Counted from the first letter of the stretch, positions 8,985 through 17,508 are shown. The stretch is 37,616 nt of DNA from Gemmatimonadota bacterium (GCA_028873825.1 JAPPNM010000069.1:1-37616), one strand, 5' to 3'. The notes: a model not told the origin generated them from the letters alone. Translations and numbers: made by a program.

Positions 8985-10171
8985 GCCGCGCCGGGAAGAC
9001 GAGCGGCAAACGCGGCCTCGCCACCGAAGCCGTCCACGCGGGCGGGCCCGAAGCCCGCCCCGGCCACCCGGTCGTGGCTCCGATCGTGCGGAGTTCCACC
9101 TTCCACTGGACCGGCCCCGGCGACGGCGTGGAGCTGCGCTACGGCCGCTACGGCAACAGCCCCAACCAGTGCTCCGTCGCGGCCAAGATCGCCGCGCTCG
9201 AGGGCACCGAGTCGGCGCTGGCGCTGGCCAGCGGCATGGCGGCGATCTCCATGACCCTCCTCGCCGTCGCCGAGGCCGGCGATCACATCGTGGCAAGTCG
9301 CCACCTCTACGGCGCCACCCGCGCGCTCCTCGCGCACGAGCTGCCCCGGCGCGGCATCGCGGCCACCTTCGTGGACCCCTGCGACCCCGGCGCCTGGCGC
9401 GCCGCCCTGACCCCCGCCACCCGGGTCGTCCTCATCGAACTGCCCACCAACCCCGCCCTGCGCGTCTTCGACATCGGCCCGGCCCGCGACGCGGCCCGCT
9501 CGGCAGGCGCCGTCCTCGCCGCCGACATGACCTTCGCCACCCCGGTCGGCATCCGCGCCGCGGAGCACGGCGTCGACGCGGTCGTCCATTCGGCGACCAA
9601 GTACCTGGGCGGCCACTCGGACTTGGTCGCCGGAGCCGTGGCGGGGAGCGCGGAGCTGGTGGGGCGCGTCACGAGGATGATGAAGCTGTACGGCGCCTCC
9701 ATCGACCCTCAGACGGCGTGGCTCCTGGAGCGCGGCATTCGCACCCTCCCGGCCCGGGTGGAGCGCCACAACCGCACGGCCCTCGCCCTGGCGAAGTGGT
9801 TCGCCGGATTGGACGGAGTGCGCCGGGTCATCCACCCGGGGCTCCCGTCCCATCCGGACCACGAGCGCGCCACCGCCATGCTGGACGGCTACGGCGGGAT
9901 GCTCTCGATCGTGCTGGAGGGCGGCGGCGAGGTCGCCGACCGGTTCTGCGCCAGCCTGGAGCTGGCGGCCGCCGCTCCGTCCCTGGGCGGGGTGGAGACC
10001 CTCGTGTCCCAGCCCCGTCACACCTCGCACGCGGACCTGTCGCCCGCCGAGCTGGACGCGCTGGACATTCCCGACGGTTTCGTGCGGATTTCGGTGGGGC
10101 TGGAGGACATCGAGGACCTGAAGGCGGACTTCCGCGCGGCGGTGGCCGCGGCCTTGAACGCGAACGCGTGA
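8981..10171 (+). CDS. Gamma-family PLP enzyme (trans-sulfuration type)
   Basis: This is a 396-residue PLP-dependent enzyme of the Cys/Met metabolism family (cystathionine gamma-synthase, gamma-lyase or methionine gamma-lyase). The N-terminus has the typical TEAVHAGGPE and PIVRSSTFHW. A Tyr-Arg phosphate-binding region is seen at RYGRYGNSPNQ, an ASGMAAI cofactor loop near residue 84, ELPTNPALRV near 153 and the PLP lysine K207 in HSATKYLGGHSD. The C-terminal SLGGVETLVSQPRHTSH and GFVRISVGLED are family hallmarks. The start is GTG 8981, sharing GTGA with the preceding stop. Which reaction it catalyses is not clear. A second paralogue lies at 27450-28682. Its place behind a STAS signalling pair is unusual. 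Confidence 0.9.
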   Translation: MSRAGKTSGKRGLATEAVHAGGPEARPGHPVVAPIVRSSTFHWTGPGDGVELRYGRYGNSPNQCSVAAKIAALEGTESALALASGMAAISMTLLAVAEAGDHIVASRHLYGATRALLAHELPRRGIAATFVDPCDPGAWRAALTPATRVVLIELPTNPALRVFDIGPARDAARSAGAVLAADMTFATPVGIRAAEHGVDAVVHSATKYLGGHSDLVAGAVAGSAELVGRVTRMMKLYGASIDPQTAWLLERGIRTLPARVERHNRTALALAKWFAGLDGVRRVIHPGLPSHPDHERATAMLDGYGGMLSIVLEGGGEVADRFCASLELAAAAPSLGGVETLVSQPRHTSHADLSPAELDALDIPDGFVRISVGLEDIEDLKADFRAAVAAALNANA

Positions 10172-10202
10172 CGGAAAGCCCGGGCCGGGCCGCCCGCCCC
10201 GC

Positions 10203-11831
10203 CTACTCCGCCCCCATGAACGGGTACTCCGCGCTCGTCGGCGGAGCCAGGTTCTCCTTGATCGTCCGGGGCGACAGCCACCGGATGACGTTGTACGCCG
10301 AGCCCGCCTTGTCGTTCGTCCCCGACGCCCGCGCCCCGCCGAAGGGCTGCTGCCCCACCACGGCCCCCGTGGGCTTGTCGTTGATGTAGAAGTTGCCCGC
10401 TGCGTTGCGCAGCCGCTCCAGCGCGTCGCGCACCCCCGCGCGGTCCTGCGAGAAGACCGCTCCGGTCAGCGCGTACGGCGAGGTGGCGTCGACCATGTCC
10501 AGCGTCTCGGTCCACTTGTCGTCGGGGTACACGTGGACCGACATGACCGGTCCGAATATCTCGTCGCACATCGTCTCGTGGACGGGGTCGGAGGCCAGGA
10601 CCAGCGTGGGACGGATGAAGAAGCCGTCCTCGCCTGAGTACTCGCCCCCGGCGATCACCTCCGCGCCGGGGCCGGCCGCGGCCCGGTCGATGTAGCCGGT
10701 GATCGCGTCGAAGGCCCCCCGGTCGATGACCGCGTTGACGAAGTTCCGGAAATCCGCGGGGTCCCCCATCGCCAGCCCGTCGGTCTCGGCGACCAGATCG
10801 TCGCCGATCTCCTTCCACACGGAGGCGGGAATGTAGGCGCGGGACGCCGCCGAGCACTTCTGGCCCTGGTACTCGAAGGACCCGCGCACGATCGCCGTGC
10901 GGAGCGCCGCGCGGTCGGCGCTGGGGTGCGCGACGATGAAGTCCTTCCCCCCCGTCTCTCCCACCAGCCGCGGGTAGGACCGGTAGCGGGCGATGTTCCT
11001 CCCCACGGTCGTCCACAGCGACCGGAACACCTCCGTCGAGCCGGTGAAGTGGAGTCCGGCGAAGTCCGGGTGCTCCAGGGCCACGGCGGTAATCCCGGCA
11101 GGATCGCCCGGCACGAAGTTGATCACGCCCGGCGGCAGCCCCGCTTCTTCGAGCAGCTTGTAGTTGTAGTACGCCGACAGCACGGCGTGCTTGGACGGCT
11201 TCCACAGGACCCCGCATCCCACCATCGCCGGCGTGCCGGCCAGGTTGGCGCCGATCGCCGTGAAGTTGAACGGAGTGACGGCGTACACGAAGCCCTCCAG
11301 GGGCCGGTACTCGATGCGGTTCCAGACGCCCTTCTCCGAGACGGGCTGGTGGTCGAAGATGCCCTCGGCGAAGTGGGCGCCGAAACGAAAGAAGTCGATG
11401 GTCTCGCAGGCGGAGTCTATCTCGGCCTGGAAGGCCGTCTTGCTCTGGCCGATCATCGTCGCCGCGTTGAGGGTCGCTCGCCACGAGGTCGAAAGCAGCT
11501 CCGCGGCCTTGAGGAACACGGCGGCGCGGTCCTCCCAGCGCCACGACGCCCACTCCCGGCGCGCCTCGATCGTGTTCGCGATGGCGCGCCCGGCCTCTTC
11601 GGCGCCGGCTTCGTGCCACACGCCGAGGCGAAGCCCGTGGTCGTGCGGCGCGCGCAACGGGTGAGTCCTCCCGGTGCGGATTTCCTCGCCCCCGATGATG
11701 ACGGGGATGTCGGCGTCCTGGTCGGAGATGGAGCGCAGCGCGGCCTTCAGTTCGGCCCGCTCGGGCGTGCCGGGAGCGTAGGAGAGTACGGGTTCGTTGA
11801 CGGCGGGGGGCAGACGAATCGTTCCGGACAT
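10203..11831 (-). CDS. pruA: L-glutamate gamma-semialdehyde dehydrogenase
   Basis: The 542-residue aldehyde dehydrogenase probably oxidises glutamate semialdehyde (1-pyrroline-5-carboxylate) to glutamate with NAD+, the last step of proline degradation. It is of the stand-alone type, close in length to ALDH4A1, without a fused proline dehydrogenase. Visible motifs are the cofactor site TPFNFTAIGANL, the catalytic Glu in GETGGKDF (E292), the nucleophile in GQKCSAASR (C326) and the late EIFGPVMSVHVY and NFYINDKPTGAVVGQQPFGG. ATG 11831 is chosen because it begins the conserved N-terminal extension. An AAAGAACC sequence lies 5' of it. No proline dehydrogenase gene is present in the window. The gene converges with the PLP-enzyme gene, leaving a 31-nt gap. 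Confidence 0.95.
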   Translation of the reverse strand: MSGTIRLPPAVNEPVLSYAPGTPERAELKAALRSISDQDADIPVIIGGEEIRTGRTHPLRAPHDHGLRLGVWHEAGAEEAGRAIANTIEARREWASWRWEDRAAVFLKAAELLSTSWRATLNAATMIGQSKTAFQAEIDSACETIDFFRFGAHFAEGIFDHQPVSEKGVWNRIEYRPLEGFVYAVTPFNFTAIGANLAGTPAMVGCGVLWKPSKHAVLSAYYNYKLLEEAGLPPGVINFVPGDPAGITAVALEHPDFAGLHFTGSTEVFRSLWTTVGRNIARYRSYPRLVGETGGKDFIVAHPSADRAALRTAIVRGSFEYQGQKCSAASRAYIPASVWKEIGDDLVAETDGLAMGDPADFRNFVNAVIDRGAFDAITGYIDRAAAGPGAEVIAGGEYSGEDGFFIRPTLVLASDPVHETMCDEIFGPVMSVHVYPDDKWTETLDMVDATSPYALTGAVFSQDRAGVRDALERLRNAAGNFYINDKPTGAVVGQQPFGGARASGTNDKAGSAYNVIRWLSPRTIKENLAPPTSAEYPFMGAE

Positions 11832-12001
11832 AGGTTCTTTTCGGACTCCTGAGGTTGGCGGGAAGCACCCGGAATCGCAGGCAATGTCAGGCGGCCGCCG
11901 CCGTTGCGCAACCGGCCGGCGCGGCGCCCGGCAGAACCGGGGGGCATGCGCCGCGCATCCGGCGGACACGCCCTCGAGCGGTCCTCCCGCCGACGCGGTC
12001 G

Positions 12002-12033
12002 TTGACGCTCGCGAAGGGGCGTCGGTACCTTCG
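12002..12033 (+). promoter_or_regulatory. Candidate promoter of the NFU-mrp pair
   Basis: TTGAC begins at 12002 and TACCTTCG lies at 12026-12033, with 21 nt between TTG and TA, exactly as upstream of lepA. The element sits in the 306-nt divergent spacer between pruA and the NFU gene (11832-12137), in which I see no gene. The leader to ATG 12138 would be about 100 nt. No -7 box of this type is visible for pruA. Confidence 0.5.
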
Positions 12034-12137
12034 TTGCGACCCCGCGTGGCGCGACACCGCGCCGCATTGCACCGGCGGTTCGACCGCGGCCCGGTCCGCG
12101 GGCCGGGCCGGGCCGCCCTCGCTTCCCTCGACGGAGA

Positions 12138-12368
12138 ATGGGTACCAGAGACCGGATCGAAGCGGTGCTCGATTCCATACGCCCGGCCATCCGCTCCGAC
12201 GGCGGCGACGTGGAGCTCGTCGGGTGGAACGAAGCGCGGGGAACGGTGGAAGTCCGGTTGATGGGCGCTTGCGAGGCCTGCCCGATATCCATGTTCACGC
12301 TCAAGGAGGGGATCGAACAGCGGCTCAGGGCTTCCGTGCCCGAGGTGCTGACCGTCGAAGCCCACTGA
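12138..12368 (+). CDS. NFU-domain iron-sulfur scaffold protein
   Basis: This 76-residue protein is a stand-alone NifU C-terminal (NFU) domain that carries an Fe-S cluster for delivery to apoproteins. The fold is complete: IEAVLDSIRPAIRSDGGDVELVGW at the start, the cluster-binding CEAC in LMGACEACPIS and a closing helix LKEGIEQRLRASVPEV. It has no A-type or IscU domain, unlike NfuA or NifU. ATG 12138 follows an ACGGAG Shine-Dalgarno-like sequence. It is followed after 7 nt by the Mrp/ApbC gene, so the two form an Fe-S cluster assembly or transfer pair. Confidence 0.93.
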   Translation: MGTRDRIEAVLDSIRPAIRSDGGDVELVGWNEARGTVEVRLMGACEACPISMFTLKEGIEQRLRASVPEVLTVEAH

Positions 12369-12375
12369 CCCGCAC

Positions 12376-13497
12376 ATGAGCGAGAACGGTCTGGCGGACG
12401 CGGTGACCCGCGCGCTCGCCCGCGTGGTCAACCCGGTCACCGGGAAGGACGTGGTCGCGGGCGGCCAGGTGGCGGGAGTGGCCGTTGACGACCTGGGCGG
12501 CGCCACCTTCGTCTTTTCTCTCCGGCGGGGCGATCCGGGGGCCCTGGTGCGCCGCGCGCGGGCCGCGGCCGAGGCGGTGGAGGGCGTCAGCGGCGTCAAG
12601 GTGGACGTTCAGCTGCCCCAGAGCGCGGGCGGTGAGGAGCAGGGGAGCGCCCGGCCCCGCAAGCCCGGGCTGCAACCGGGGTCGGTCCCGGCCCCGACCC
12701 CCAGGCCCGGCATCCTCGCCGGGGTGAAGCGCATCGTGGCCGTCAGTTCCGGCAAGGGCGGAGTGGGCAAGTCGATGGTGGCGACCAACCTGGCGGCCTA
12801 CGCGGCCTCCCGGGGACTGGACGCCGGATTGCTGGACGCGGACATCTACGGCCCCAACATTCCCGTCATGTTCGGTGAGGAGCGGCGCCCCGCGGTGGCG
12901 GGCGCAAAGGGCTCCGAGATGATCGTCCCGCTCGAGTCCCACGGCGTTCGGCTAATGAGTCTGGGCTTCCTGCTCGAGCGCGAACAGCCCGCGATCATGC
13001 GCGGTCCCCTGATAGCCGGCATCCTCAAGCAGTTCATGGAGCAGGTCGACTGGGGCAGTCTCGATCTGATGATCGTGGACATGCCTCCCGGCACCGGCGA
13101 CGCGCAGCTCTCGCTGGTTCAGACGGTCGATCTGGACGGGGCGCTGATGGTCACGACGCCCCAGAAGGTCGCGACGGGCGACGTGCGCCGCGGCGTCAAG
13201 ATGTTCGAACGGGTCAACACCCGGGTCGTGGGAATCGTCGAGAACATGTGCGGTTTCCGCATTCCCGGCACCGGAGAGGTGGTCGATCTCTTCGGTCGCG
13301 GGGGCGGGGAGGAGCTCGCCGGCGAACTTTCCGTGCCGTTCCTGGGGAGGATCCCGCTGGATCTCGCGGTTCGCCTGGCGGGCGACGAGGGCAGGCCTAC
13401 GGTGCTGTCGGCGCCCCGGTCCGCCGCGGGGATGGCCCTGACGGAGGTCGGCGAACGGCTGCTGGCTGCGCTCGAAGACCTTCCGCGTCGCCGGTAG
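12376..13497 (+). CDS. Mrp/ApbC (NBP35-type) Fe-S carrier ATPase
   Basis: This 373-residue P-loop ATPase would load Fe-S clusters onto targets in the cytoplasm. Residues 5-80 form a DUF59/MIP18-like domain, then a Pro/Gly-rich linker to about 115. The deviant Walker A SSGKGGVGKS lies near residue 124-133, followed by DADIYGPNIP, DMPPGTGDAQLS and TTPQKVATGDVRRGVKMF. The region that often holds the dimer-bridging CPxC pair reads ENMCGFRIPGTGEVVDLFG, with only one Cys. The bridging motif is therefore missing, as in some other Mrp subgroups. ATG 12376 is chosen, 7 nt after the NFU stop. Confidence 0.94.
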   Translation: MSENGLADAVTRALARVVNPVTGKDVVAGGQVAGVAVDDLGGATFVFSLRRGDPGALVRRARAAAEAVEGVSGVKVDVQLPQSAGGEEQGSARPRKPGLQPGSVPAPTPRPGILAGVKRIVAVSSGKGGVGKSMVATNLAAYAASRGLDAGLLDADIYGPNIPVMFGEERRPAVAGAKGSEMIVPLESHGVRLMSLGFLLEREQPAIMRGPLIAGILKQFMEQVDWGSLDLMIVDMPPGTGDAQLSLVQTVDLDGALMVTTPQKVATGDVRRGVKMFERVNTRVVGIVENMCGFRIPGTGEVVDLFGRGGGEELAGELSVPFLGRIPLDLAVRLAGDEGRPTVLSAPRSAAGMALTEVGERLLAALEDLPRRR

Positions 13498-13529
13498 CGC
13501 CGCAGCCCCGCCGCATCGCGGGCCGCCGC

Positions 13530-13766
13530 CTACTCCCGCTCCAGCCAGCGGCGGTCGCTCGCCGAAAGGACCCCTCTGCTCCGCACCCGCGCCAGGAGCT
13601 TGAGCACCACCCAGCCGACGAGCATGACCGGCGCGACCTTGAACAGGAGGAAGCCGGCTATCCCCACGGTGAGACCGAGGAGCGAACCCACCACCGACAG
13701 CACGATCCAGACCGCCACGATGCTCACGATGCCCATGGCCAGGAATGTCAAAAGCGCTCCGATCAT
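13530..13766 (-). CDS. Small two-helix membrane protein
   Basis: The 78-residue protein of unknown function has two hydrophobic segments (about residues 3-38, with a Gly-rich middle, and 40-62) and a charged tail ending SASDRRWLERE. ATG 13766 is chosen because a strong GGAGGAGGA stands directly before it. A longer reading from TTG 13856 would begin inside the promoter box. A promoter like that of the STAS/HATPase operon lies at 13854-13890. It predicts a leader of about 80 nt, part of which (about 13817-13848) resembles the dispersed repeat. The gene is convergent with the Mrp gene. No named family is recognised. Confidence 0.7.
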   Translation of the reverse strand: MIGALLTFLAMGIVSIVAVWIVLSVVGSLLGLTVGIAGFLLFKVAPVMLVGWVVLKLLARVRSRGVLSASDRRWLERE

Positions 13767-13853
13767 TCCTCCTCCACCCGGCAGCCCGCGGACGAGATCC
13801 CCGCGGCGTTCGACCGGCGGCCCATCCGCGTTGGCCCGCTTCGCCCATGCGGC

Positions 13854-13890
13854 CAAAATGTAATGTTAGCTTGACATAATGTCATGTTTT
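13854..13890 (-). promoter_or_regulatory. Palindromic promoter/operator, copy 2
   Basis: Read on the minus strand, AAAACATGACATTATGTCA (13890-13872) is followed after 9 nt by TACATTTTG (13862-13854). It matches the element at 7413-7449 at 18 of 19 positions in the first part and in spacing. Here the palindrome TGACAT-T-ATGTCA is perfect. A repressor or activator dimer could bind it. It would control the small membrane protein gene starting at 13766. Confidence 0.6.
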
Positions 13891-13972
13891 CTTTACCTTT
13901 CAATCCCCTTGCGGCTCCGCTCTTCGTTGCCTTTCGGTCACCCGACATTATAATAGCTCAATTCGGAGCGGA

Positions 13973-14926
13973 TCAGGGAATCCACTCGAGGTCGACGCTT
14001 CCGAGGACGGCGGCGATCTCGACTTCCACCCTGCGCTCGGCGGCGGCCCAGTTGAGCGACTGATGGAAGTCGCCCCGCTTTTCGAGCCCCTCGGTGTCGA
14101 TGGCGGCCAGGAAGCTTCCGGGCCGTCGCAGTCTGATCCCCAGCGACCTGGGCACCTGGATGGCGAGAGCGCCCAGCCCCATTTCGACGTCCAGGACGGC
14201 GTCCCGGGGCCATTCGCCGTCCAGGCGCAGGACCACCGAGCCCAGACCCGACTTCACCGCCAGGCGTTCGACGTTCAGGTTGCCGACGCCCCACACCCGC
14301 AGATCGGCGGCGCCGACGGCGATTTCGGCCGACTCCATGGGTTCGGGATTGACCTCCTCCACCCGAATTACCGATTCGGAGGCGCCGGTGTTGACCGCCA
14401 GCTTCCGCAACGCAAGCCCGGTCAGGTCGAGGTCGGCGCGTCCGGCTCCGAAATTCATGTCGAGATGGAGAGGGAGGCCGGGGCCGAGAGCGAGCTCCAG
14501 GGACGTGTCCGGCGGCCAGTCGTCCGGGTCGGCGCGCCGGGAACCGGCCGCCGAGAGCCCCACCGCCAGTCGTCCTCTCTCGTACTCGGTCCTCGGCGCG
14601 GCGCGGTCCGCGTCGAACTGGAATACGGCGCTGTAGAGCAAGCCCGGGTCGCCGCGGCGGATCTCGAGCGATCCCGCGCCGTATTCCACGCTCACCCGCA
14701 GGCCGTCTTCGTCCGTGACCCGCCGGGACGCGGTCACTGTCTTCCAGGTTTGCGCCTGAAGATCGGCGGGGCCTGTCGGACCCATCGCCGCGGCCGGGCC
14801 CACGAGGAGCGGACCCCATAGCCGTCTGCGGACAACCCGTGCGAGCGCCGAGAGCGGAGAGACCGCCGCGGGCCGCCGCACCCGTCCGCGGACGCCGGGG
14901 CGTGTCGCGATCCTCACGGTCACCAT
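13973..14926 (-). CDS. Exported toast-rack/DUF4097-like protein
   Basis: The 317-residue protein is probably exported. An Arg-rich start is followed by a hydrophobic run ending near LQAQ (about residue 59), taken as a signal peptide. The mature part is repetitive beta structure (VEYGAGSLEIRRGDPGLLY, MNFGAGRADLDLTGLALRKL, EIAVGAADLRVWGVGNL, VEMGLGALAIQVP). This is the pattern of toast-rack (DUF2154) or DUF4097/LiaF-type solenoid domains that sit near bacterial envelope-stress regulators. ATG 14926 overlaps the stop of the bactofilin-like gene by 7 nt. As the last gene of the sigma-factor unit it is a likely effector or sensor. Its exact role is unknown. Confidence 0.75.
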   Translation of the reverse strand: MVTVRIATRPGVRGRVRRPAAVSPLSALARVVRRRLWGPLLVGPAAAMGPTGPADLQAQTWKTVTASRRVTDEDGLRVSVEYGAGSLEIRRGDPGLLYSAVFQFDADRAAPRTEYERGRLAVGLSAAGSRRADPDDWPPDTSLELALGPGLPLHLDMNFGAGRADLDLTGLALRKLAVNTGASESVIRVEEVNPEPMESAEIAVGAADLRVWGVGNLNVERLAVKSGLGSVVLRLDGEWPRDAVLDVEMGLGALAIQVPRSLGIRLRRPGSFLAAIDTEGLEKRGDFHQSLNWAAAERRVEVEIAAVLGSVDLEWIP

Positions 14927-16518
14927 CCGCCGGGATCGTCCCTCTCGTCGCCCAAGTCGCCGAAGGCGTCGGTCCACCGGGTCGGGCGCGTGCCTCCCCG
15001 GGTCAGAATCACCGCGCCGAAGCCGGTGACCGCGGCCGCGAAAAGCCCGATCCAGCCCGCGATCTTCAGCAATTCGCCCACCCATCCGGCAAAGGGGAGG
15101 ACCCGTATCCACTCGCCCGCCACGAACGGCGCGAACAGCGTGCCCAGACCCAACAGCTTGCCGTCGGAGGGAGGATCCCGGTCCGCCCACCTCAGCCAGC
15201 GGATTCCCCGTCCCAGGACCCACGCGCCCACATGATGGCTGACTCCCACGAGCCCGACGAAGGCCGCCGCCGCGACCAGGAGCGGAAAGAGCGGCACCCA
15301 GACGATCAGCCCGATCACGGTGATCGCCAGGCCGGCGATCCCGGCCAGATACGCCGGACCGGCCGCGAATCCGCCGGCGAGTCCGACCGCGGCGCAGCGC
15401 TTCGGCCGATGTCCGATCGCCCTCACGACGACGCCGACCCGCTCTCTCGCCCGCCCCGCCACGAGCCAGGCGAAGAGACCCAGGAAGGCGAAGAGCACCA
15501 TGGTGTCGAAGGTGAACCGGACGGCCCGGCCCACCCTCCCGGAGGACGGACTCGGAACGTGCCGCCGGTATTGCCGGGCCGGCCCCAGTTCGCGCCGGAC
15601 CTCCTCCCGAAGCCGCTCCTCGGCCCGCAGCTCCTCGCGCCGGAGCGCTTCCGTGACGTCGGCGACTTTGCCGGCAACGTCGCCGCCGGAGTCCTCCAGA
15701 CGGGACTCCACGAGGCGGGCGTCGCCGCCGATGCGTCCGCCGTCGGCCAGGGCGAGGGTTCCGTTCGCGACGATCACGTCGCCACCCACCCGGCCCCGTA
15801 CGTCCAGCTCCCCGTCCACGAGCAGGATGCCTCCATCGACCGACGTCCCGGCGGGTACGACGTGGTCCCGGCCGACCAGGACGCTCAACGACTCGAGATC
15901 CGTGTCCTCCAGCGCCCTGGCCAACGCCTCCCTGTCCGAGCTCCGGGCCATGGCCCGAAGGAGCCTCCGCCCCCCCGTCTCGCCCGAAGCCCGCACATTC
16001 GGGGCGGCCGCGCCGGAAAGCGCGCCGGCGAAACGGCCTTTGACCGCCGCAAGCAGGTTGCCCTCCTCGCCGCCCAGGGCGAGATCCGGCCGCCAGCGTC
16101 GCAGTTCCAGCGCCAGCGGACCGCTTGACAGGGAACGGACGCGGCCCAGGAGCTCGCGCCATTCGCGGTCGGCGGCCCCGCCCGGTCGGTAGGCTCCCAG
16201 CAACGTGCCGTTGACGCTGGCGCTCCCGCCCGCGAAGTCGACCGACAGGCTCTCGCCGCCGGACAGCTCCAGCCGGAGCGACGCCGCCTTCTCGGACACC
16301 TCGATCCGGCTGGCGACTATCGCGTGTTCCTGAGCGGTCGTCGCGGCCGGCGGCGCGGCCGCGCCCGCCGCGGCGACGAGCAGTCCGCGGACCAACCCGC
16401 GCGAGCGGCGGGGGCGGCGGGACGCCGGCTTGGCCGGAGGGTTCCCGCCGCGGGCTCCCGGGCGCGCCCCCGGCCAGGCGCCGCGAGCGGTTCGGTTGGG
16501 GTCGCTACGGAGCAACAT
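14920..16518 (-). CDS. Membrane-anchored bactofilin-like protein
   Basis: The 532-residue protein has an Arg-rich N-terminus and a hydrophobic segment ending at TTAQE (about residue 62), probably a signal peptide. After an unknown domain, about residues 205-270 form a bactofilin-like beta-helix with regular Val/Gly periodicity (GILLVDGELDVRGRVGGDV, NGTLALADGGRIGGDA). A short charged coiled coil follows (EALRREELRAEERLREEVRR), then a C-terminal half with about five hydrophobic helices (FDTMVLFAFLGLFAWLVA and others). ATG 16518 overlaps the anti-sigma gene by 14 nt. If the signal peptide is real, the polymer-forming domain is outside the cytoplasm, unlike classical bactofilins. It belongs to the sigma/anti-sigma unit. 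Confidence 0.78.
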   Translation of the reverse strand: MLLRSDPNRTARGAWPGARPGARGGNPPAKPASRRPRRSRGLVRGLLVAAAGAAAPPAATTAQEHAIVASRIEVSEKAASLRLELSGGESLSVDFAGGSASVNGTLLGAYRPGGAADREWRELLGRVRSLSSGPLALELRRWRPDLALGGEEGNLLAAVKGRFAGALSGAAAPNVRASGETGGRRLLRAMARSSDREALARALEDTDLESLSVLVGRDHVVPAGTSVDGGILLVDGELDVRGRVGGDVIVANGTLALADGGRIGGDARLVESRLEDSGGDVAGKVADVTEALRREELRAEERLREEVRRELGPARQYRRHVPSPSSGRVGRAVRFTFDTMVLFAFLGLFAWLVAGRARERVGVVVRAIGHRPKRCAAVGLAGGFAAGPAYLAGIAGLAITVIGLIVWVPLFPLLVAAAAFVGLVGVSHHVGAWVLGRGIRWLRWADRDPPSDGKLLGLGTLFAPFVAGEWIRVLPFAGWVGELLKIAGWIGLFAAAVTGFGAVILTRGGTRPTRWTDAFGDLGDERDDPGGW

Positions 16519-17479
16519 GCCGATTCTCCGATGGTGAAGCCTTGATGACGTTGGCGTAGAGGATCCATGCCGAAACCAGGGTGAGCGCGCCGAACGCGGC
16601 AAGTCCGGCGACCAGGGCAAGTCCGCCCGGTGCCGGGCCGTCCAGGATCCCGGCCACGAATCCCGCCGCGGGGTGCGCGGAAGGACTTCCCCAAAGCGCG
16701 TCGGCCAGCCGCGACACGGTCGCGCCAATCCTCGTCTCCAGGAAGCTGGCCACGTTGGCCGGGGTCAGAAGCGGATTGCCGGACAGCATGTGAAGGGTGA
16801 CGAACAGGGCCGCGACGGGTCCGGCGGCCAATCCCGATGTGGCCGCAAGCCGGTCGCGCGGGCTCGGCCAGCGGTGGCCGATCCAGCTCCTGGCGAGGGC
16901 CCAATGCTGGGCGGTGGGCGGCGGGCCCGCGAGTCCGGCGCCCGAACTGGCAACCCCCGGGCGGATCGCGCGCCGCGGCTCCGGCACGCGCACCCGGGCC
17001 ATCGCCCGGTTCGCGAATCCCTCCGAGGGGGCGAAGGCGGGAAGGGTGTCCAGCTCCCGGTGGAGGCGCCTCCAGCTCGCCAGCGCCGCGGCGGCCTCGG
17101 GGTCGCGGGCCACGAAGGCGGCGAGCGCTCGGGCCCGGCGGACGGTGAGCCCCTCGTCGAGAAGGGCGGCGAAGACGTTGGGCGCGTGTGCGGACGATTC
17201 CCCGCGCAACCTGTCGCGCAGCCGTTCCCACCGGGACCGGCGGGCGTTCAGAGAGGCGAGCACGCGCACGCGGAAGTCGGGGGAAGGCGCAAAGGCGGCC
17301 ACCTCGTCAAGCGCGCCCAGCAGGACGCGCCAGGCGGCCACCTCCGCCGCCAGGGCGCGGTCGGACGCGATCTCCTCCTCGAAGGCGGCCCGTTCGCGGG
17401 CGGGCAGCTCGCCGTCCAGGTACGAGAACACCCGCATCGTTCCGGGATCCGGCGCGCCGGTGTCGCGCTCGCTAGGCAT
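16505..17479 (-). CDS. Transmembrane anti-sigma factor, duplicated, Zn-free
   Basis: The 324-residue protein is taken as the anti-sigma partner of the ECF factor upstream. Its N-terminal part has the anti-sigma pattern FSYLDGELPARERAAFEEEI but none of the zinc-binding His/Cys residues. No cysteine occurs in the whole protein. Residues 19-76 and 104-161 are a tandem duplication: LDEVAAFAPSPDF against LDTLPAFAPSEGF, each preceded by AAEVAAW or AAALASW. Two hydrophobic helices follow (about 210-235 and 285-310), so both ends probably face the cytoplasm. ATG 17479 has a GAGGAGGAG upstream and an ECF-type promoter at 17509-17538. Confidence 0.8.
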   Translation of the reverse strand: MPSERDTGAPDPGTMRVFSYLDGELPARERAAFEEEIASDRALAAEVAAWRVLLGALDEVAAFAPSPDFRVRVLASLNARRSRWERLRDRLRGESSAHAPNVFAALLDEGLTVRRARALAAFVARDPEAAAALASWRRLHRELDTLPAFAPSEGFANRAMARVRVPEPRRAIRPGVASSGAGLAGPPPTAQHWALARSWIGHRWPSPRDRLAATSGLAAGPVAALFVTLHMLSGNPLLTPANVASFLETRIGATVSRLADALWGSPSAHPAAGFVAGILDGPAPGGLALVAGLAAFGALTLVSAWILYANVIKASPSENRHVAP

Positions 17480-17508
17480 CAGACTTCGGCTCCTCCTCGT
17501 GATCGTCG

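Noticed and set aside
10203..12599. Extension of the pruA frame upstream to 12599
   Set aside because: The extra part is antisense to the NFU and Mrp genes and lacks aldehyde dehydrogenase features. ATG 11831 starts the conserved protein.
13530..13856. Longer small membrane protein starting at TTG 13856
   Set aside because: That codon lies within the predicted -7 box, and the extra 30 residues are low complexity. ATG 13766 has a strong Shine-Dalgarno sequence.
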